In this document: positions 24,936 to 33,787 of the stretch, piece after piece | Layout of the letters: every line of letters starts with the position of its first letter | How positions within the stretch are numbered: the stretch's first letter is position 1 | DNA from: Pseudomonas cichorii | GTDB lineage: Bacteria > Pseudomonadota > Gammaproteobacteria > Pseudomonadales > Pseudomonadaceae | Assembly: GCF_003700275.1 (NCBI RefSeq) | Contig: NZ_RBRE01000075.1 | Span: 30,421-84,630 of the forward strand | Direction: 5' to 3' | DNA length: 54,210 bases | The notes under the pieces: model-generated | What the model was told of the DNA's origin: nothing | Seen by the model: the letters and a program-made list of their open reading frames with translations, nothing else | Database searches by the model: none | Translations under genes and position numbers: made by a program

Positions 24936-26840
24936 TCAGGCGCCGATCACGCCGCCGTCTTCCCGGGTAATCACCATCACCGAAGAGCGCGGTTTGCCGT
25001 TGGGCAGGTGCTCGGGGAAGGTAGAGCCGCCGTTCTCGCCAGGGTGCTGGATGCCGACAAACATGGTCTTGTAGTCCGGCGCGAAGCTGATGCCGGTCAC
25101 TTCGCAACCGATCGGCCCGACCAGGAAGCGGCGGATTTCCCCCGTCTGCGGGTCGGCGCAGAGCATCTGGTTATTGCCCATGCCGGCGAAGTCACCCTTG
25201 TTGCTGGAATCGCCGTCGGTCTGTATCCACAGGCGACCTGCGGCGTCGAAACTCAGGCCGTCCGGGCTGTTGAACATGTTCTGCGGGTTGATATTGCTCG
25301 ACCCGCCCTGTGGCGTTCCGGCATGTACCACCGGATTGCCCGCGACCACGAACAGATCCCACTCGAACTCCATGGCCGAGGCATTATCTCCGGCTTCCTT
25401 CCAGCGCAGGATTTGCCCGTACTGGTTCTTGGCCCGCGGGTTCGGCCCGCCAACCGGCTGGCCGTCATCGCCACGCTTGGCGTTGTTGGTCAGCGTGCAA
25501 TAAACCTGGCCGTCCCTGGGGCTGACCACGATCCATTCCGGGCGGTCCATGCGCGTGGCTTTCACCACACTGGCCGCCAGCCGCGCATGGATCAGCACTT
25601 CGGCCTGGCTGTTGAAACCGGCAGCGGCATCCAGGCCGTTCTTGCCGTGGGTCAGTTCGATCCACTGGCCTTTGCCTTTCGGGCGGTCCGGGTTGCTGTC
25701 GCCGCCGTCGAACTGCGCCACATACAAGGTGCCGTGATCCAGCAGGTTGCGGTTGGCCTTGGGGTCCTGGTGGTCGATCTTGTCGCGGCTGATGAACTTG
25801 TAGATGAATTCGCCACGTTCATCGTCGCCCATGTACACCACGGCGCGTCCGCCCCTGGTTTCGGCCAGCGCGGCGTTTTCATGCTTGAAGCGGCCCAGCG
25901 CAGTACGTTTGAGCGGCGTGGATTTGGGGTCGAACGGATCGATTTCGACCACCCAGCCGTGACGGTTGACCTCGTTGGGGTTTTTGGCCACATCGAAGCG
26001 CGGGTTGTGCTGATGCCAGTTGATGTCCTTGCTGGCGCTCACCACGCCGTAACGCTTGAGGCCGGCATCGAACTTCTGCTCCGGGTTGCTGCTGCCGAAA
26101 CAGTCGGTGAAATTCTCTTCACAGGTCAGGTAAGTGCCCCACGGCGTCTTGCCGTTGGCGCAGTTCTGGAATGTACCCAGGGCATGGGTGCCGCTCGTGT
26201 CGGCGTCGGTCTTGAGCCATTCGTGACCGGCAGCCGGGCCGCTCAGGTCGATGGGCGTATTGCCATGAATGCGGCGGTTGTACGGCGAGTCTTGCACGAA
26301 CTGCCACTGGCCGTTCTTGTGCTGGACTTCAATGACCGATACGCCTTCGGCAGCCAGTGCCCTCTGCACTTCTTCGGCCGATTGCGGCTCCTTGCCGTGC
26401 TCGAAGAGGTAGCGGTAATTGGTGTATTCGTTGTTGATTGCCATCAGGGCGCGGTCTTTGTGCCCGGGCATCGGAAACAGGCTCATGCCGTCGTTGTTGT
26501 CGCCGAACTGCACTTCCTGAGCCTTTGCTGTGCCTTTGCCGCTGGCATCGAACGCCGGTCCGCCGGCCTGCAGTGGCTGGCCCCAACTGATGAGAACCGA
26601 AGAGGTATAGCCCGCTGGCAGGCTGATGCTGTCGGCAGTGGCGACCGGAATGCTGGCAAAACCCAGTAACGGGCTCGATGCAGCGCTGACACTGTTGGCC
26701 AGAGCGCTACGGCTCAGCAGGCTGCCGCCCAGGAACATCGCTGCGCCGCACAGGGCACCTGCGCCAATGAATCCACGGCGAGTGAGGCCGACCATCTTTT
26801 CGAGGTCGGTTGATTGATTTTCTTCTAATAATTTCATCAT
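24936..26840 (-). CDS. PhoX-like Tat-exported phosphatase (DUF839)
   Basis: A 634-residue PhoX-family protein. The Tat signal is visible as TRRGFIGAGALCG at residues 20-32, followed by a hydrophobic core and a cleavage region near ALA. The mature part has the beta-propeller repeats of PhoX with LTCEENFTDCFG, VVEIDPFDPKSTPLKRTALGRFKHENAA, VVYMGDDERGEFIYKFIS, and the C-terminal FDAAGRLWIQTDGD. PhoX enzymes are Ca/Fe-dependent periplasmic alkaline phosphatases; some DUF839 members are not. Two consecutive ATGs at 26840 and 26837 follow GGGAG. I could not identify a convincing Pho box, so phosphate control is unproven. Confidence 0.85.
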   Translation of the reverse strand: MMKLLEENQSTDLEKMVGLTRRGFIGAGALCGAAMFLGGSLLSRSALANSVSAASSPLLGFASIPVATADSISLPAGYTSSVLISWGQPLQAGGPAFDASGKGTAKAQEVQFGDNNDGMSLFPMPGHKDRALMAINNEYTNYRYLFEHGKEPQSAEEVQRALAAEGVSVIEVQHKNGQWQFVQDSPYNRRIHGNTPIDLSGPAAGHEWLKTDADTSGTHALGTFQNCANGKTPWGTYLTCEENFTDCFGSSNPEQKFDAGLKRYGVVSASKDINWHQHNPRFDVAKNPNEVNRHGWVVEIDPFDPKSTPLKRTALGRFKHENAALAETRGGRAVVYMGDDERGEFIYKFISRDKIDHQDPKANRNLLDHGTLYVAQFDGGDSNPDRPKGKGQWIELTHGKNGLDAAAGFNSQAEVLIHARLAASVVKATRMDRPEWIVVSPRDGQVYCTLTNNAKRGDDGQPVGGPNPRAKNQYGQILRWKEAGDNASAMEFEWDLFVVAGNPVVHAGTPQGGSSNINPQNMFNSPDGLSFDAAGRLWIQTDGDSSNKGDFAGMGNNQMLCADPQTGEIRRFLVGPIGCEVTGISFAPDYKTMFVGIQHPGENGGSTFPEHLPNGKPRSSVMVITREDGGVIGA

Positions 26841-26919
26841 CACGGCTCCCACAGAGGTGGCAGCCACGATAATTGCCCTATATGACGAAATTGTGTCGCG
26901 GCGATGACGACACAGACGC

Positions 26920-27684
26920 TTACAAAAGCGTGCCCAGCAATACCAGCGCGGGAGCAAAGCGGACCTGCACCCGACTGCCGGTTTCCAGCCCCAGCGCCAG
27001 TAGCTGCCCGGAAGGCGCCAGGGCACACAGGGTCTGGCCGCCAGGCAGATTGATACGAACTTCCGAGGGGCCGTCTTGCGCTTCAAGTACGGCTTCGATC
27101 AGGCCGAACAAGCAATTGTTTCCATTTGTTTCTTCGTGCTCATGGGGATACAGCTCAAGCCAGCCTGCCTTGATCAGGGCAACCACATCGGTATCGATAT
27201 GCAGGTCCAGGCGCAGGGTGCTGTCGTGGGTGATCTGCGCCTCGATGAATATTTCGCCGGCCATCTGCAGACGAATATGGTCGTTGTGCCCCTGACGGTT
27301 GATGCTCACGATCCGGCCCAGCAACTGGTTGCGGGCGCTGGTGCGCAGGGTCAGGCGGTTGAGCAGGTCGAGGTCGGCGCTTTCTTCGGTGGCTTCCAGC
27401 ACTTGCGCCTGCAACGTCTGCAAGCGCTGGTAGAGACGCAGTACGCGCTCGCCTTCGACTGAGAGTTTCGCACCGCCGCCACCACGTCCGCCGACGCTGC
27501 GCTCCACCAGCGGTTTTTGCGCCAGATTGTTCAGTTCATCGATGGCATCCCAGGCCGCCTTGTAACTCAAGCCGGCACTCTTGGCCGCCCGGGTAATGGA
27601 GCCTTGTTCGGCAATGTGTTGCAGCAACTCGATACGCTGTGGGCGACGAACCATGTGTTGCGTCAGCAGAGTCGGTAAGGGCAT
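26920..27684 (-). CDS. modE: ModE-type molybdate-responsive regulator
   Basis: A 254-residue transcription factor. The N-terminal winged helix-turn-helix is RIELLQHIAEQGSITRAAKSAGLSYKAAWDAIDELNNLA followed by the wing GGRGGGGAKLS. Two MOP/TOBE molybdate-binding domains follow, with SARNQLLGRI near 130 and FGLIEAV near 200. ModE represses molybdate uptake and tunes molybdoenzyme genes when Mo is plentiful. The modABC genes are not nearby. The start at 27684 gives the family length; a frame running to 27837 lacks homology and overlaps comF. Comparison with known ModE proteins supports the gene name. Confidence 0.88.
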   Translation of the reverse strand: MPLPTLLTQHMVRRPQRIELLQHIAEQGSITRAAKSAGLSYKAAWDAIDELNNLAQKPLVERSVGGRGGGGAKLSVEGERVLRLYQRLQTLQAQVLEATEESADLDLLNRLTLRTSARNQLLGRIVSINRQGHNDHIRLQMAGEIFIEAQITHDSTLRLDLHIDTDVVALIKAGWLELYPHEHEETNGNNCLFGLIEAVLEAQDGPSEVRINLPGGQTLCALAPSGQLLALGLETGSRVQVRFAPALVLLGTLL

Positions 27685-27751
27685 GGCGGCAAGTGGCTGG
27701 CTGATGGAAACCGCGAGTGTAAGACAAGTCGGCTTCTGGTGAGTGAAGCGA

Positions 27752-28486
27752 TCATCCTCCTGGCTTGGGTGTCCGCGCCAGACAATAGATATCCACCCGC
27801 TGTGCGCCGTTCTTGAGTAGCACGCGGCTAATGACATCGGCTGTGGAACCTGTGGTCAGCACATCGTCGACCAGCGCCAGATGCCTGCCTTGGACCCAGG
27901 CCGGATCGGTAACCTTGAACGCGCCGTTCAGGTTGCGTTTGCGGCCTTTGGCGTCCAGACCTTGCTGGGCGGTTGTTTCGCGAATCCGCAGTAACTGGCG
28001 CTCGTCCACTGTCAGGTCCAGGGATTTGCCAAGCCAGCCTGCCAGCATGGCCGCCTGATTGTAGCCGCGCTGGCGCAGGCGCTTGCTGGCCAGCGGGACG
28101 GGCAACAGGCAATCGGGGCGCGGCAGGCCCTCGTCGAAGCGGTGTTGCAGAAACTGTCCGTACAGTTCCGCCAGCAGTCGGCCCATGGGCCATTGGCTCT
28201 GGTGTTTGAAGCGGGTGATCAGGCTGTCCAGGGGAAAGTCGTACAGCCAGGGCACGACCACTTCCGTGAATGCAGGCGGCTGTTTCAGGCACTGTCCGCA
28301 GCTCAGGCCGGAAGCGGGCAGTGGCAGCGCACAATGCAGACATTGTTCGCCCAGCCACGGCAGTTCGGTTTCGCAGGCGACGCAGATGGGCAAGGGTGTA
28401 TCGCTGAATTCATCGCACAATAAACAGGTTTGTTTGTTTTTTAACCAGATGTAAACCTGATGTTTGTAATCTGGTTGACAGTGCAT
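27752..28486 (-). CDS. comF: ComF-family phosphoribosyltransferase-like protein
   Basis: A 244-residue ComF/GntX protein. Paired cysteines form a likely zinc site: CLLCDE near 21, CVAC, CLHC and CGQC before residue 66. The phosphoribosyltransferase fold ends with the PRPP-binding loop LALVDDVLTTGSTAD near 208-222. ComF takes part in DNA uptake in competent bacteria and related proteins in phosphate or carbon metabolism, but the reaction is not known. It is divergent from bioB. The ATG at 28486 lies within 6 bases of the BirA-type operator, so biotin repression could also affect comF. Confidence 0.88.
   Translation of the reverse strand: MHCQPDYKHQVYIWLKNKQTCLLCDEFSDTPLPICVACETELPWLGEQCLHCALPLPASGLSCGQCLKQPPAFTEVVVPWLYDFPLDSLITRFKHQSQWPMGRLLAELYGQFLQHRFDEGLPRPDCLLPVPLASKRLRQRGYNQAAMLAGWLGKSLDLTVDERQLLRIRETTAQQGLDAKGRKRNLNGAFKVTDPAWVQGRHLALVDDVLTTGSTADVISRVLLKNGAQRVDIYCLARTPKPGG
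28450..28480 (+). promoter_or_regulatory. BirA-type biotin operator in front of bioB
   Basis: TGTAAACC at 28450-28457, 15 bases, then GGTTGACA at 28473-28480 matches the bacterial BirA operator pattern TGTAAACC-N15-GGTTTACA with one mismatch. The right half overlaps a perfect -35 hexamer TTGACA (28475-28480), with a possible -10 TTAAAT at 28496-28501. Occupied by holo-BirA, it should block bioB transcription when biotin is sufficient. Confidence 0.8.
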
Positions 28487-28577
28487 GGCTCTTCCTTAAA
28501 TATGCCGAACATCCGTGTAGCGCTTGTGGGCATTCCTCGCCTTGGCGCATTGCCCAAAAAAACCAAGGAGCCGCCCG

Positions 28578-29636
28578 ATGAGCGCCAGCACCACCGCCAC
28601 TTTGCGTCACGACTGGACTTTAGCCGAGGTCAAGGCGCTGTTTGTACAGCCATTCAATGACCTGCTGTTTCAGGCGCAGACGGTGCACCGCGCTCACTTC
28701 GACGCCAACCGCGTCCAGGTTTCCACCTTGCTGTCGATCAAGACCGGCGCCTGCCCGGAAGACTGCAAGTACTGTCCGCAGTCCGGCCACTACAACACTG
28801 GCCTGGAGAAGGAAAAGCTGCTGGAAGTGCAGAAGGTGCTCGAAGAGGCCGCACGCGCCAAGGCCATCGGTTCGACCCGCTTCTGCATGGGCGCCGCCTG
28901 GAAACATCCTTCGGCCAAGGACATGCCCTACGTGCTGGAAATGGTCAAAGGCGTGAAAGCCATGGGCCTGGAAACCTGCATGACCCTCGGTCGCCTGGAT
29001 CAGGATCAGACCGAGGCGCTGGCCCAGGCCGGTCTGGATTACTACAACCACAACCTCGATACCTCGCCGGAGTTCTACGGCAACATCATTACCACCCGCA
29101 CCTACAGCGAGCGTCTGCAGACCCTGGCCTATGTGCGCGATGCGGGAATGAAGATCTGCTCCGGCGGCATCCTGGGCATGGGCGAGTCGCTGGACGACCG
29201 CGCCGGGCTGCTGATCCAGTTGGCGAACCTGCCCGAGCATCCCGAGTCGGTGCCGATCAACATGCTGGTGAAAGTCGCGGGCACGCCGCTGGAAAACGCC
29301 GAAGAAGTCGATCCGTTCGATTTCATCCGCATGCTGGCCGTGGCCCGCATCCTGATGCCGCAATCCCATGTTCGTCTGTCGGCCGGTCGCGAGGCAATGA
29401 ACGAGCAGATGCAGGCCCTGGCGTTCTTCGCCGGTGCCAACTCGATTTTCTACGGCGAAAAACTGCTGACCACCGCCAACCCGCAGGCCGACAAGGACAT
29501 GCTGTTGTTCTCGCGTCTGGGCATCAAACCCGAAGCCCGCGAAGAGCATGCCGATGAAGTGCATCAGGCCGCCATCGAGCAGGCGCTGGTCGAGCAGAAG
29601 AGCAGCGCGATGTTCTACGACGCCGCGTCTGCCTGA
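28578..29636 (+). CDS. bioB: Biotin synthase (BioB)
   Basis: Radical SAM enzyme of 352 residues that inserts sulfur into dethiobiotin. The [4Fe-4S] cysteines are Cys59, Cys63 and Cys66 in GACPEDCKYC. FCMGAAWKHP, MGLETCMTLG, YYNHNLDTSPEFY and SGGILGMGES supply the conserved barrel residues, including the cysteines and arginines binding the auxiliary [2Fe-2S] cluster. AAGGAG lies 7 bases before ATG 28578. It heads the bioBFHCD operon and is controlled by the BirA-type site upstream. A GC-rich hairpin separates it from bioF. Confidence 0.97.
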   Translation: MSASTTATLRHDWTLAEVKALFVQPFNDLLFQAQTVHRAHFDANRVQVSTLLSIKTGACPEDCKYCPQSGHYNTGLEKEKLLEVQKVLEEAARAKAIGSTRFCMGAAWKHPSAKDMPYVLEMVKGVKAMGLETCMTLGRLDQDQTEALAQAGLDYYNHNLDTSPEFYGNIITTRTYSERLQTLAYVRDAGMKICSGGILGMGESLDDRAGLLIQLANLPEHPESVPINMLVKVAGTPLENAEEVDPFDFIRMLAVARILMPQSHVRLSAGREAMNEQMQALAFFAGANSIFYGEKLLTTANPQADKDMLLFSRLGIKPEAREEHADEVHQAAIEQALVEQKSSAMFYDAASA

Positions 29637-29644
29637 TCCCTGTG

Positions 29645-29670
29645 AGCGGGCCGGCTGCGACTGGCCCGCT
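29645..29670 (+). terminator. Intra-operon hairpin bioB-bioF
   Basis: AGCGGGCC and GGCCCGCT form an 8-bp GC-rich stem around a 10-base loop, followed only by TTTGAA. It looks like a leaky terminator or mRNA-stabilising hairpin that could raise bioB relative to the distal genes. Confidence 0.4.
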
Positions 29671-29701
29671 TTGAATCTCCTTTCCGAAGACCGGGGCCTG
29701 C

Positions 29702-30892
29702 ATGTCTTTCGATCTCCGCGCGCGCCTCGATGCGCGTCGCGCCGAACATCTCTATCGCCAGCGCCCGTTGCTGCAAAGCCCGCAAGGGCCGCAGGTAATC
29801 GTTGATGGTCAGCCGCTGGTGGCTTTCTGCAACAACGATTACCTGGGCCTGGCCAATCATCCTGAAGTGATCGCCGCCTGGCAGGCGGGTGCTGAGCGCT
29901 GGGGTGTCGGCGGCGGTGCATCGCATCTGGTGATCGGTCACAGCGGCCCGCATCACCAGTTGGAAGAAGCCTTGGCCGAATTCACCGGTCGCCCGCGGGC
30001 GCTGCTGTTTTCCAATGGTTACATGGCCAACCTCGGTGCCGTGACGGCGCTGGTCGGGCAGGGCGATACCGTGCTGGAAGACCGCCTCAATCACGCTTCG
30101 TTGCTGGATGCCGGTTTGCTCAGCGGCGCGCGCTTCTCGCGTTATCTGCACAACGATGCGGCCAGCTTGCAGGTGCGTCTGGAAAAGGCCATCGGCGATA
30201 CGTTGGTGGTCACCGATGGTGTGTTCAGCATGGATGGCGATATCGCCGATCTGCCCGCGCTGGCGCAGGCCGCAAAGGCCAGAGGCGCCTGGTTGATGGT
30301 GGACGATGCCCACGGTTTCGGCCCGCTGGGTGCCAACGGTGCCGGGATCGTCGAACATTTCGGCCTGGGCCTGGACGATGTACCGGTGCTGGTGGGGACG
30401 CTGGGCAAGTCGTTCGGCACCTCGGGGGCTTTTGTCGCCGGTAGCGAGGAGTTGATCGAAACCCTGATCCAGTTCGCCCGGCCTTACATCTACACCACCA
30501 GCCAGCCGCCCGCGCTGGCCTGCGCCACACTCAAGAGCCTGGAACTGCTGCGCAGCGAAGATTGGCGTCGTGAGCATCTGGCAGGCTTGATCAAACAGTT
30601 CCGCAGTGGTGCCGAGCAGATCGGCCTGCAACTGATGGACAGCTTCACGCCGATCCAGCCGATCATGATCGGCGATGCCGGGCGTGCCTTGCGCCTGTCG
30701 CAGATGCTGCGCGAGCGCGGTTTGCTGGTGACCGCGATCCGCCCGCCTACCGTGCCGGCTGGCAGCGCCCGTTTGCGCGTGACTCTGTCCGCTGCGCACA
30801 GTGAAGCCCAAGTGCAGCTATTGTTGAATGCACTGGAGCAGTGTTATCCGCTGCTGGGTGCAAGTGAACCGATGGAGTCCGAGCATGCGTGA
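29702..30892 (+). CDS. bioF: 8-amino-7-oxononanoate synthase (BioF)
   Basis: PLP-dependent alpha-oxoamine synthase of 396 residues that joins pimeloyl-thioester and alanine. The cofactor-binding elements DDAHGFG (201-207) and the Schiff-base lysine Lys236 in TLGKSFGTSG are intact, as are FCNNDYLGLANHPE near 42 and SLAFSNGYMAN-like residues near 104. It follows bioB after 65 bases. Its stop overlaps the start of bioH by eight bases, indicating coupled translation. Confidence 0.97.
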   Translation: MSFDLRARLDARRAEHLYRQRPLLQSPQGPQVIVDGQPLVAFCNNDYLGLANHPEVIAAWQAGAERWGVGGGASHLVIGHSGPHHQLEEALAEFTGRPRALLFSNGYMANLGAVTALVGQGDTVLEDRLNHASLLDAGLLSGARFSRYLHNDAASLQVRLEKAIGDTLVVTDGVFSMDGDIADLPALAQAAKARGAWLMVDDAHGFGPLGANGAGIVEHFGLGLDDVPVLVGTLGKSFGTSGAFVAGSEELIETLIQFARPYIYTTSQPPALACATLKSLELLRSEDWRREHLAGLIKQFRSGAEQIGLQLMDSFTPIQPIMIGDAGRALRLSQMLRERGLLVTAIRPPTVPAGSARLRVTLSAAHSEAQVQLLLNALEQCYPLLGASEPMESEHA

Positions 30893-31616
30893 TCGCTTGA
30901 TCCTGCTACCCGGCTGGGGCCTTGGTGTCTCGCCACTTGAGCCGCTGGCGGCCGCCTTGCGCGGGCTGGACGAACATCTGCGGGTCGAGATCGAACCCTT
31001 GCCGGAACTCGACAGCTGCGACCTTGAGGAATGGCTCGACGAACTGGATGCCAATATCCCGAGCGGTGCCTGGCTGGGCGGCTGGTCGCTGGGCGGCATG
31101 CTGGCTGCGGAGCTGGCGGCACGGCGCGGCGATGATTGCTGCGGGTTGCTGACCCTGGCCAGCAATGCCAGCTTCGTGACCCGCGGAGCGTGGCCCCATG
31201 CGATGGCTGAAGGTGACTTCGCGGCCTTTCTGGCCGGTTGCTCGGCCGACGCCGATGCGACCTTGAAGCGCTTCAGCCTGCTGTGTACTCAAGGCGCCGA
31301 AGACCCGCGTGGTTTGTCGCGCCTGCTCAAGGCCGGTGCACCGCATACCTCGACCGGCACGCTGGTCGATGGCCTGAAAGTGCTGGAGCAGCTCGACACC
31401 CGCAGTGCCTTGCAGAGCTACCGCGGCCCGCAACTGCATCTGTTTGCCGGTCACGATGCATTCGTTCCGGCCGAGGCCGCAGGTGATCTGCTGGCACTGT
31501 TGCCGGATATTGAAGTTGGTCTGATTGAACAGGCCAGCCATGCCTTCATCCTGGAAAACCCTCACGGAGTGGCTGCGGCGATCCAGGCCTTTTTGCATGA
31601 GTCGGGCGATGACTGA
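30885..31616 (+). CDS. bioH: Pimeloyl-ACP methyl ester esterase (BioH)
   Basis: Alpha/beta hydrolase of 243 residues that removes the methyl group from pimeloyl-ACP methyl ester to end BioC-started pimelate synthesis. The nucleophile elbow GGWSLGG has Ser68, and the acid and base are visible in FAGHDAFVPA and EQASHAFILENP near the C-terminus. The start ATG 30885 overlaps the bioF stop; the frame to 30828 is an artefact inside bioF. In E. coli bioH is unlinked, whereas here it sits in the biotin operon between bioF and bioC. Confidence 0.93.
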   Translation: MRDRLILLPGWGLGVSPLEPLAAALRGLDEHLRVEIEPLPELDSCDLEEWLDELDANIPSGAWLGGWSLGGMLAAELAARRGDDCCGLLTLASNASFVTRGAWPHAMAEGDFAAFLAGCSADADATLKRFSLLCTQGAEDPRGLSRLLKAGAPHTSTGTLVDGLKVLEQLDTRSALQSYRGPQLHLFAGHDAFVPAEAAGDLLALLPDIEVGLIEQASHAFILENPHGVAAAIQAFLHESGDD

Positions 31617-32418
31617 TCTTTCCCACGTCAAATTACCGGGCGGCTTGCCCGACAAACGTCAGGTCGCCGAATCGTTTTCCCGGGCTGCCGGCAGTTACGA
31701 CAGCGTGGCCGATTTGCAGCGGGCTGTCGGCCATGAGCTGTTGGCGCGCCTGCCTGAAGAATTGAGCCCTTCGCGCTGGCTGGATCTGGGCTGCGGCACC
31801 GGCTATTTCAGCCGGGTGCTGGGACAGAAGTTTCAGGACAGCGAAGGTGTTGCGCTGGATATCGCCCAGGGCATGCTGCGCCATGCCCGGCCATTGGGTG
31901 GTGCCCGTCACTTTGTGGCAGGCGATGCCGAGCGCATGCCGATGCAGGCACAAAGTTGCGAACTGATTTACTCCAGCCTTGCGGTGCAATGGTGTGCGGA
32001 CTTTGCTGCGGTACTCAGTGAGGCGCGCCGGGTGTTGCAGCCTGGCGGTGTGTTCGCGTTTTCCAGCCTGTGTGTTGGCACCTTGCATGAGCTGCGCGAA
32101 AGCTGGCAGAGCGTCGACGGGCTGGTGCATGTCAATCGTTTCCGTGAGCTGGATGACTATCGCCAGTTGTGTGCGGCCAGCGGTTTGCGGGTGCGCAGCC
32201 TTGAGGTTCGGCCGCATGTGCTGTATTACCCGGATGTGCGCAGCCTGACTCATGAACTCAAGGCACTGGGCGCCCACAACCTCAATCCCGGACGCCCCGG
32301 CGGCTTGACCGGCAGGGCGCGGATCATGGGCCTGGTCCAGGCATATGAAAGGTTTCGTCAGGAGGCCGGGCTGCCCGCGACTTATCAAGTGGTCTATGCG
32401 GTACTCGAAAACAACTGA
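31609..32418 (+). CDS. bioC: Malonyl-ACP O-methyltransferase (BioC)
   Basis: SAM-dependent methyltransferase of 269 residues that methylates malonyl-ACP so that fatty-acid synthase can build the pimeloyl chain. The SAM site is WLDLGCGTGYFSRVL with the acidic residue in VALDIAQGML downstream. VAESFSRAAGSYDSVADLQRAVG matches the BioC N-terminus, and NLNPGRPGGLTGRARI is the family-specific substrate region. The start overlaps the bioH stop by eight bases. It precedes bioD by 28 bases. Confidence 0.95.
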   Translation: MTDLSHVKLPGGLPDKRQVAESFSRAAGSYDSVADLQRAVGHELLARLPEELSPSRWLDLGCGTGYFSRVLGQKFQDSEGVALDIAQGMLRHARPLGGARHFVAGDAERMPMQAQSCELIYSSLAVQWCADFAAVLSEARRVLQPGGVFAFSSLCVGTLHELRESWQSVDGLVHVNRFRELDDYRQLCAASGLRVRSLEVRPHVLYYPDVRSLTHELKALGAHNLNPGRPGGLTGRARIMGLVQAYERFRQEAGLPATYQVVYAVLENN

Positions 32419-32446
32419 TGGACTTGCGAGACAAGGAAGGCCGCCG

Positions 32447-33133
32447 ATGAGTGTTGCGTATTTCATCACTGGGACCGATACGGATGCTGGCAAGACCACG
32501 GTTGCTGCGGGTCTGCTGCATGCTGCCCGGCTGTCCGGTCTGAGCACGGCGGCAGGCAAGCCGGTCGCTTCCGGCAGTGTGATCACGCCGCAAGGCCTGC
32601 GTAATTCAGATGCATTGGCCTTGCTGGCCGAGTGTTCGCTGCCGCTGAGCTATGACGACGTCAATCCCTGGGCATTCGAGCCCGCCATTGCCCCGCATCT
32701 GGCCGCTCGCGAAGCGGGTGTGGCGCTGACGGTGAATTCGTTGCTGCAGCCCATGCGGCGCTTGCTGGACAGAAACGCCGACTTCACCCTGATCGAAGGC
32801 GCTGGCGGCTGGCGGGTGCCCCTGGCCGATCAGAGCAACCTGTCCGATCTGGCCATGGGCCTGGGCTTGCCGGTGATTCTGGTGGTGGGCGTGCGTCTGG
32901 GCTGTATCAACCATGCCTTGTTGAGCGCCGAAGCCATCGCGCGTGACGGCCTGCAGCTGGCGGGCTGGGTGGCCAATATCATTGAGCCCAGGACTTCGCG
33001 GCTGGAAGAGAACCTTGCGACCCTGTCCGAGCGTCTGCCCGCACCTTGCATCGGCCGGGTGCCGCGCTTGAAGAAATCGACTGCCGATGCAGTGGCGGAA
33101 CACCTGCATCTGGAACTGCTCGACGGATTTTGA
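32447..33133 (+). CDS. bioD: Dethiobiotin synthetase (BioD)
   Basis: ATP-dependent carboxylase of 228 residues that closes the ureido ring of dethiobiotin. The P-loop is GTDTDAGKTTVAAGLL from residue 9, followed by AGKPVASGS. The DxxxxEGAGGW motif appears as FTLIEGAGGWRVPL near 105-117. ATG 32447 follows AAGGAAGG by about 6 bases. It is the last gene of bioBFHCD; a small GGGGC-tttt-GCCCC hairpin lies about 30 bases after its stop but lacks a T-run. Confidence 0.96.
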   Translation: MSVAYFITGTDTDAGKTTVAAGLLHAARLSGLSTAAGKPVASGSVITPQGLRNSDALALLAECSLPLSYDDVNPWAFEPAIAPHLAAREAGVALTVNSLLQPMRRLLDRNADFTLIEGAGGWRVPLADQSNLSDLAMGLGLPVILVVGVRLGCINHALLSAEAIARDGLQLAGWVANIIEPRTSRLEENLATLSERLPAPCIGRVPRLKKSTADAVAEHLHLELLDGF

Positions 33134-33289
33134 AACATATTCACTATGTCGCTGATGCATAAGGGGCTTTTGCCCCGTTCAAGACAGAACCTATTATCCG
33201 GCTATGTGCCATTAGTCTTTTTGTCGAGTATTCCGCTGCATTTACTGGTTCAATAGCACTTGTTCGCTATTTGAACTGAGGACCGGCTT

Positions 33290-33586
33290 ATGCAAATCAC
33301 CATGAACAATACTCTCTATCCAGGCCTGAGCGCGATTCAGGTTGGGCAGGAGCGTGTCGATCAGGCGGCCACCCAGATCGCCAGCACCAATATCGAAGTG
33401 TCCGGCAGAAGCCAGTCTTCGGATTTCCAGCTTGAGAACCTGCGCTCGGTCGACCGTAGCCAGCGTTCCGATCTGCCGGCCAACATCGTTGAGCTGGCCG
33501 CTGGCAAAGAGCAGATCCAGGCTGGCCTGGCTGCGCAGAAAGCCAGCGACGAAGCACTGGGTACGCTGATCGATACCTACGCTTGA
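33290..33586 (+). CDS. Small protein resembling flagellar rod/hook terminal helices
   Basis: A 98-residue protein with two amphipathic helical regions. The N-terminal LYPGLSAIQVGQERVDQAATQIASTNIE resembles the D0 helix of rod and hook proteins (serine-gly-leucine then an Asn-rich turn). The C-terminal IVELAAGKEQIQAGLAAQKASDEALGTLIDTY closely matches the C-terminal axial motif of FlgB, FlgC, FlgE and FlgK. The middle domain of those proteins is missing. No flagellar genes are nearby. Similar stand-alone proteins occur in this position in pseudomonads. Assembly into a filament is possible but unproven. Confidence 0.7.
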   Translation: MQITMNNTLYPGLSAIQVGQERVDQAATQIASTNIEVSGRSQSSDFQLENLRSVDRSQRSDLPANIVELAAGKEQIQAGLAAQKASDEALGTLIDTYA

Positions 33587-33594
33587 TCCCCTGC

Positions 33595-33625
33595 ACGCCG
33601 TGCCTTCCGCGCACGGCGTCATTTT
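33595..33625 (+). terminator. Terminator after the small helical protein
   Basis: ACGCCGTGC and GCACGGCGT form a perfect 9-bp stem with a 7-base loop, then CATTTTC. It lies 8 bases after the stop codon. Confidence 0.75.
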
Positions 33626-33787
33626 CTGAATTTCACGCTATCAACCGCTTGTATCGCCACCGCAACTCCTCTTCCCTCAACTAGACTCACTGCATCGTTT
33701 TGCAAACGCTGTATGCCTTTGTGTGCGCGCTCTGTAGCGTATCGATGACAAACGGTGTGTGAAGCGCTATTGACAAGGTTTAGGCGT

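Noticed and set aside
26841..26919. Pho box in front of the PhoX-like gene
   Set aside because: Only a weak partial match (TCGTCAT and GCGACAC around four bases); CTGTCAT repeats are not present.
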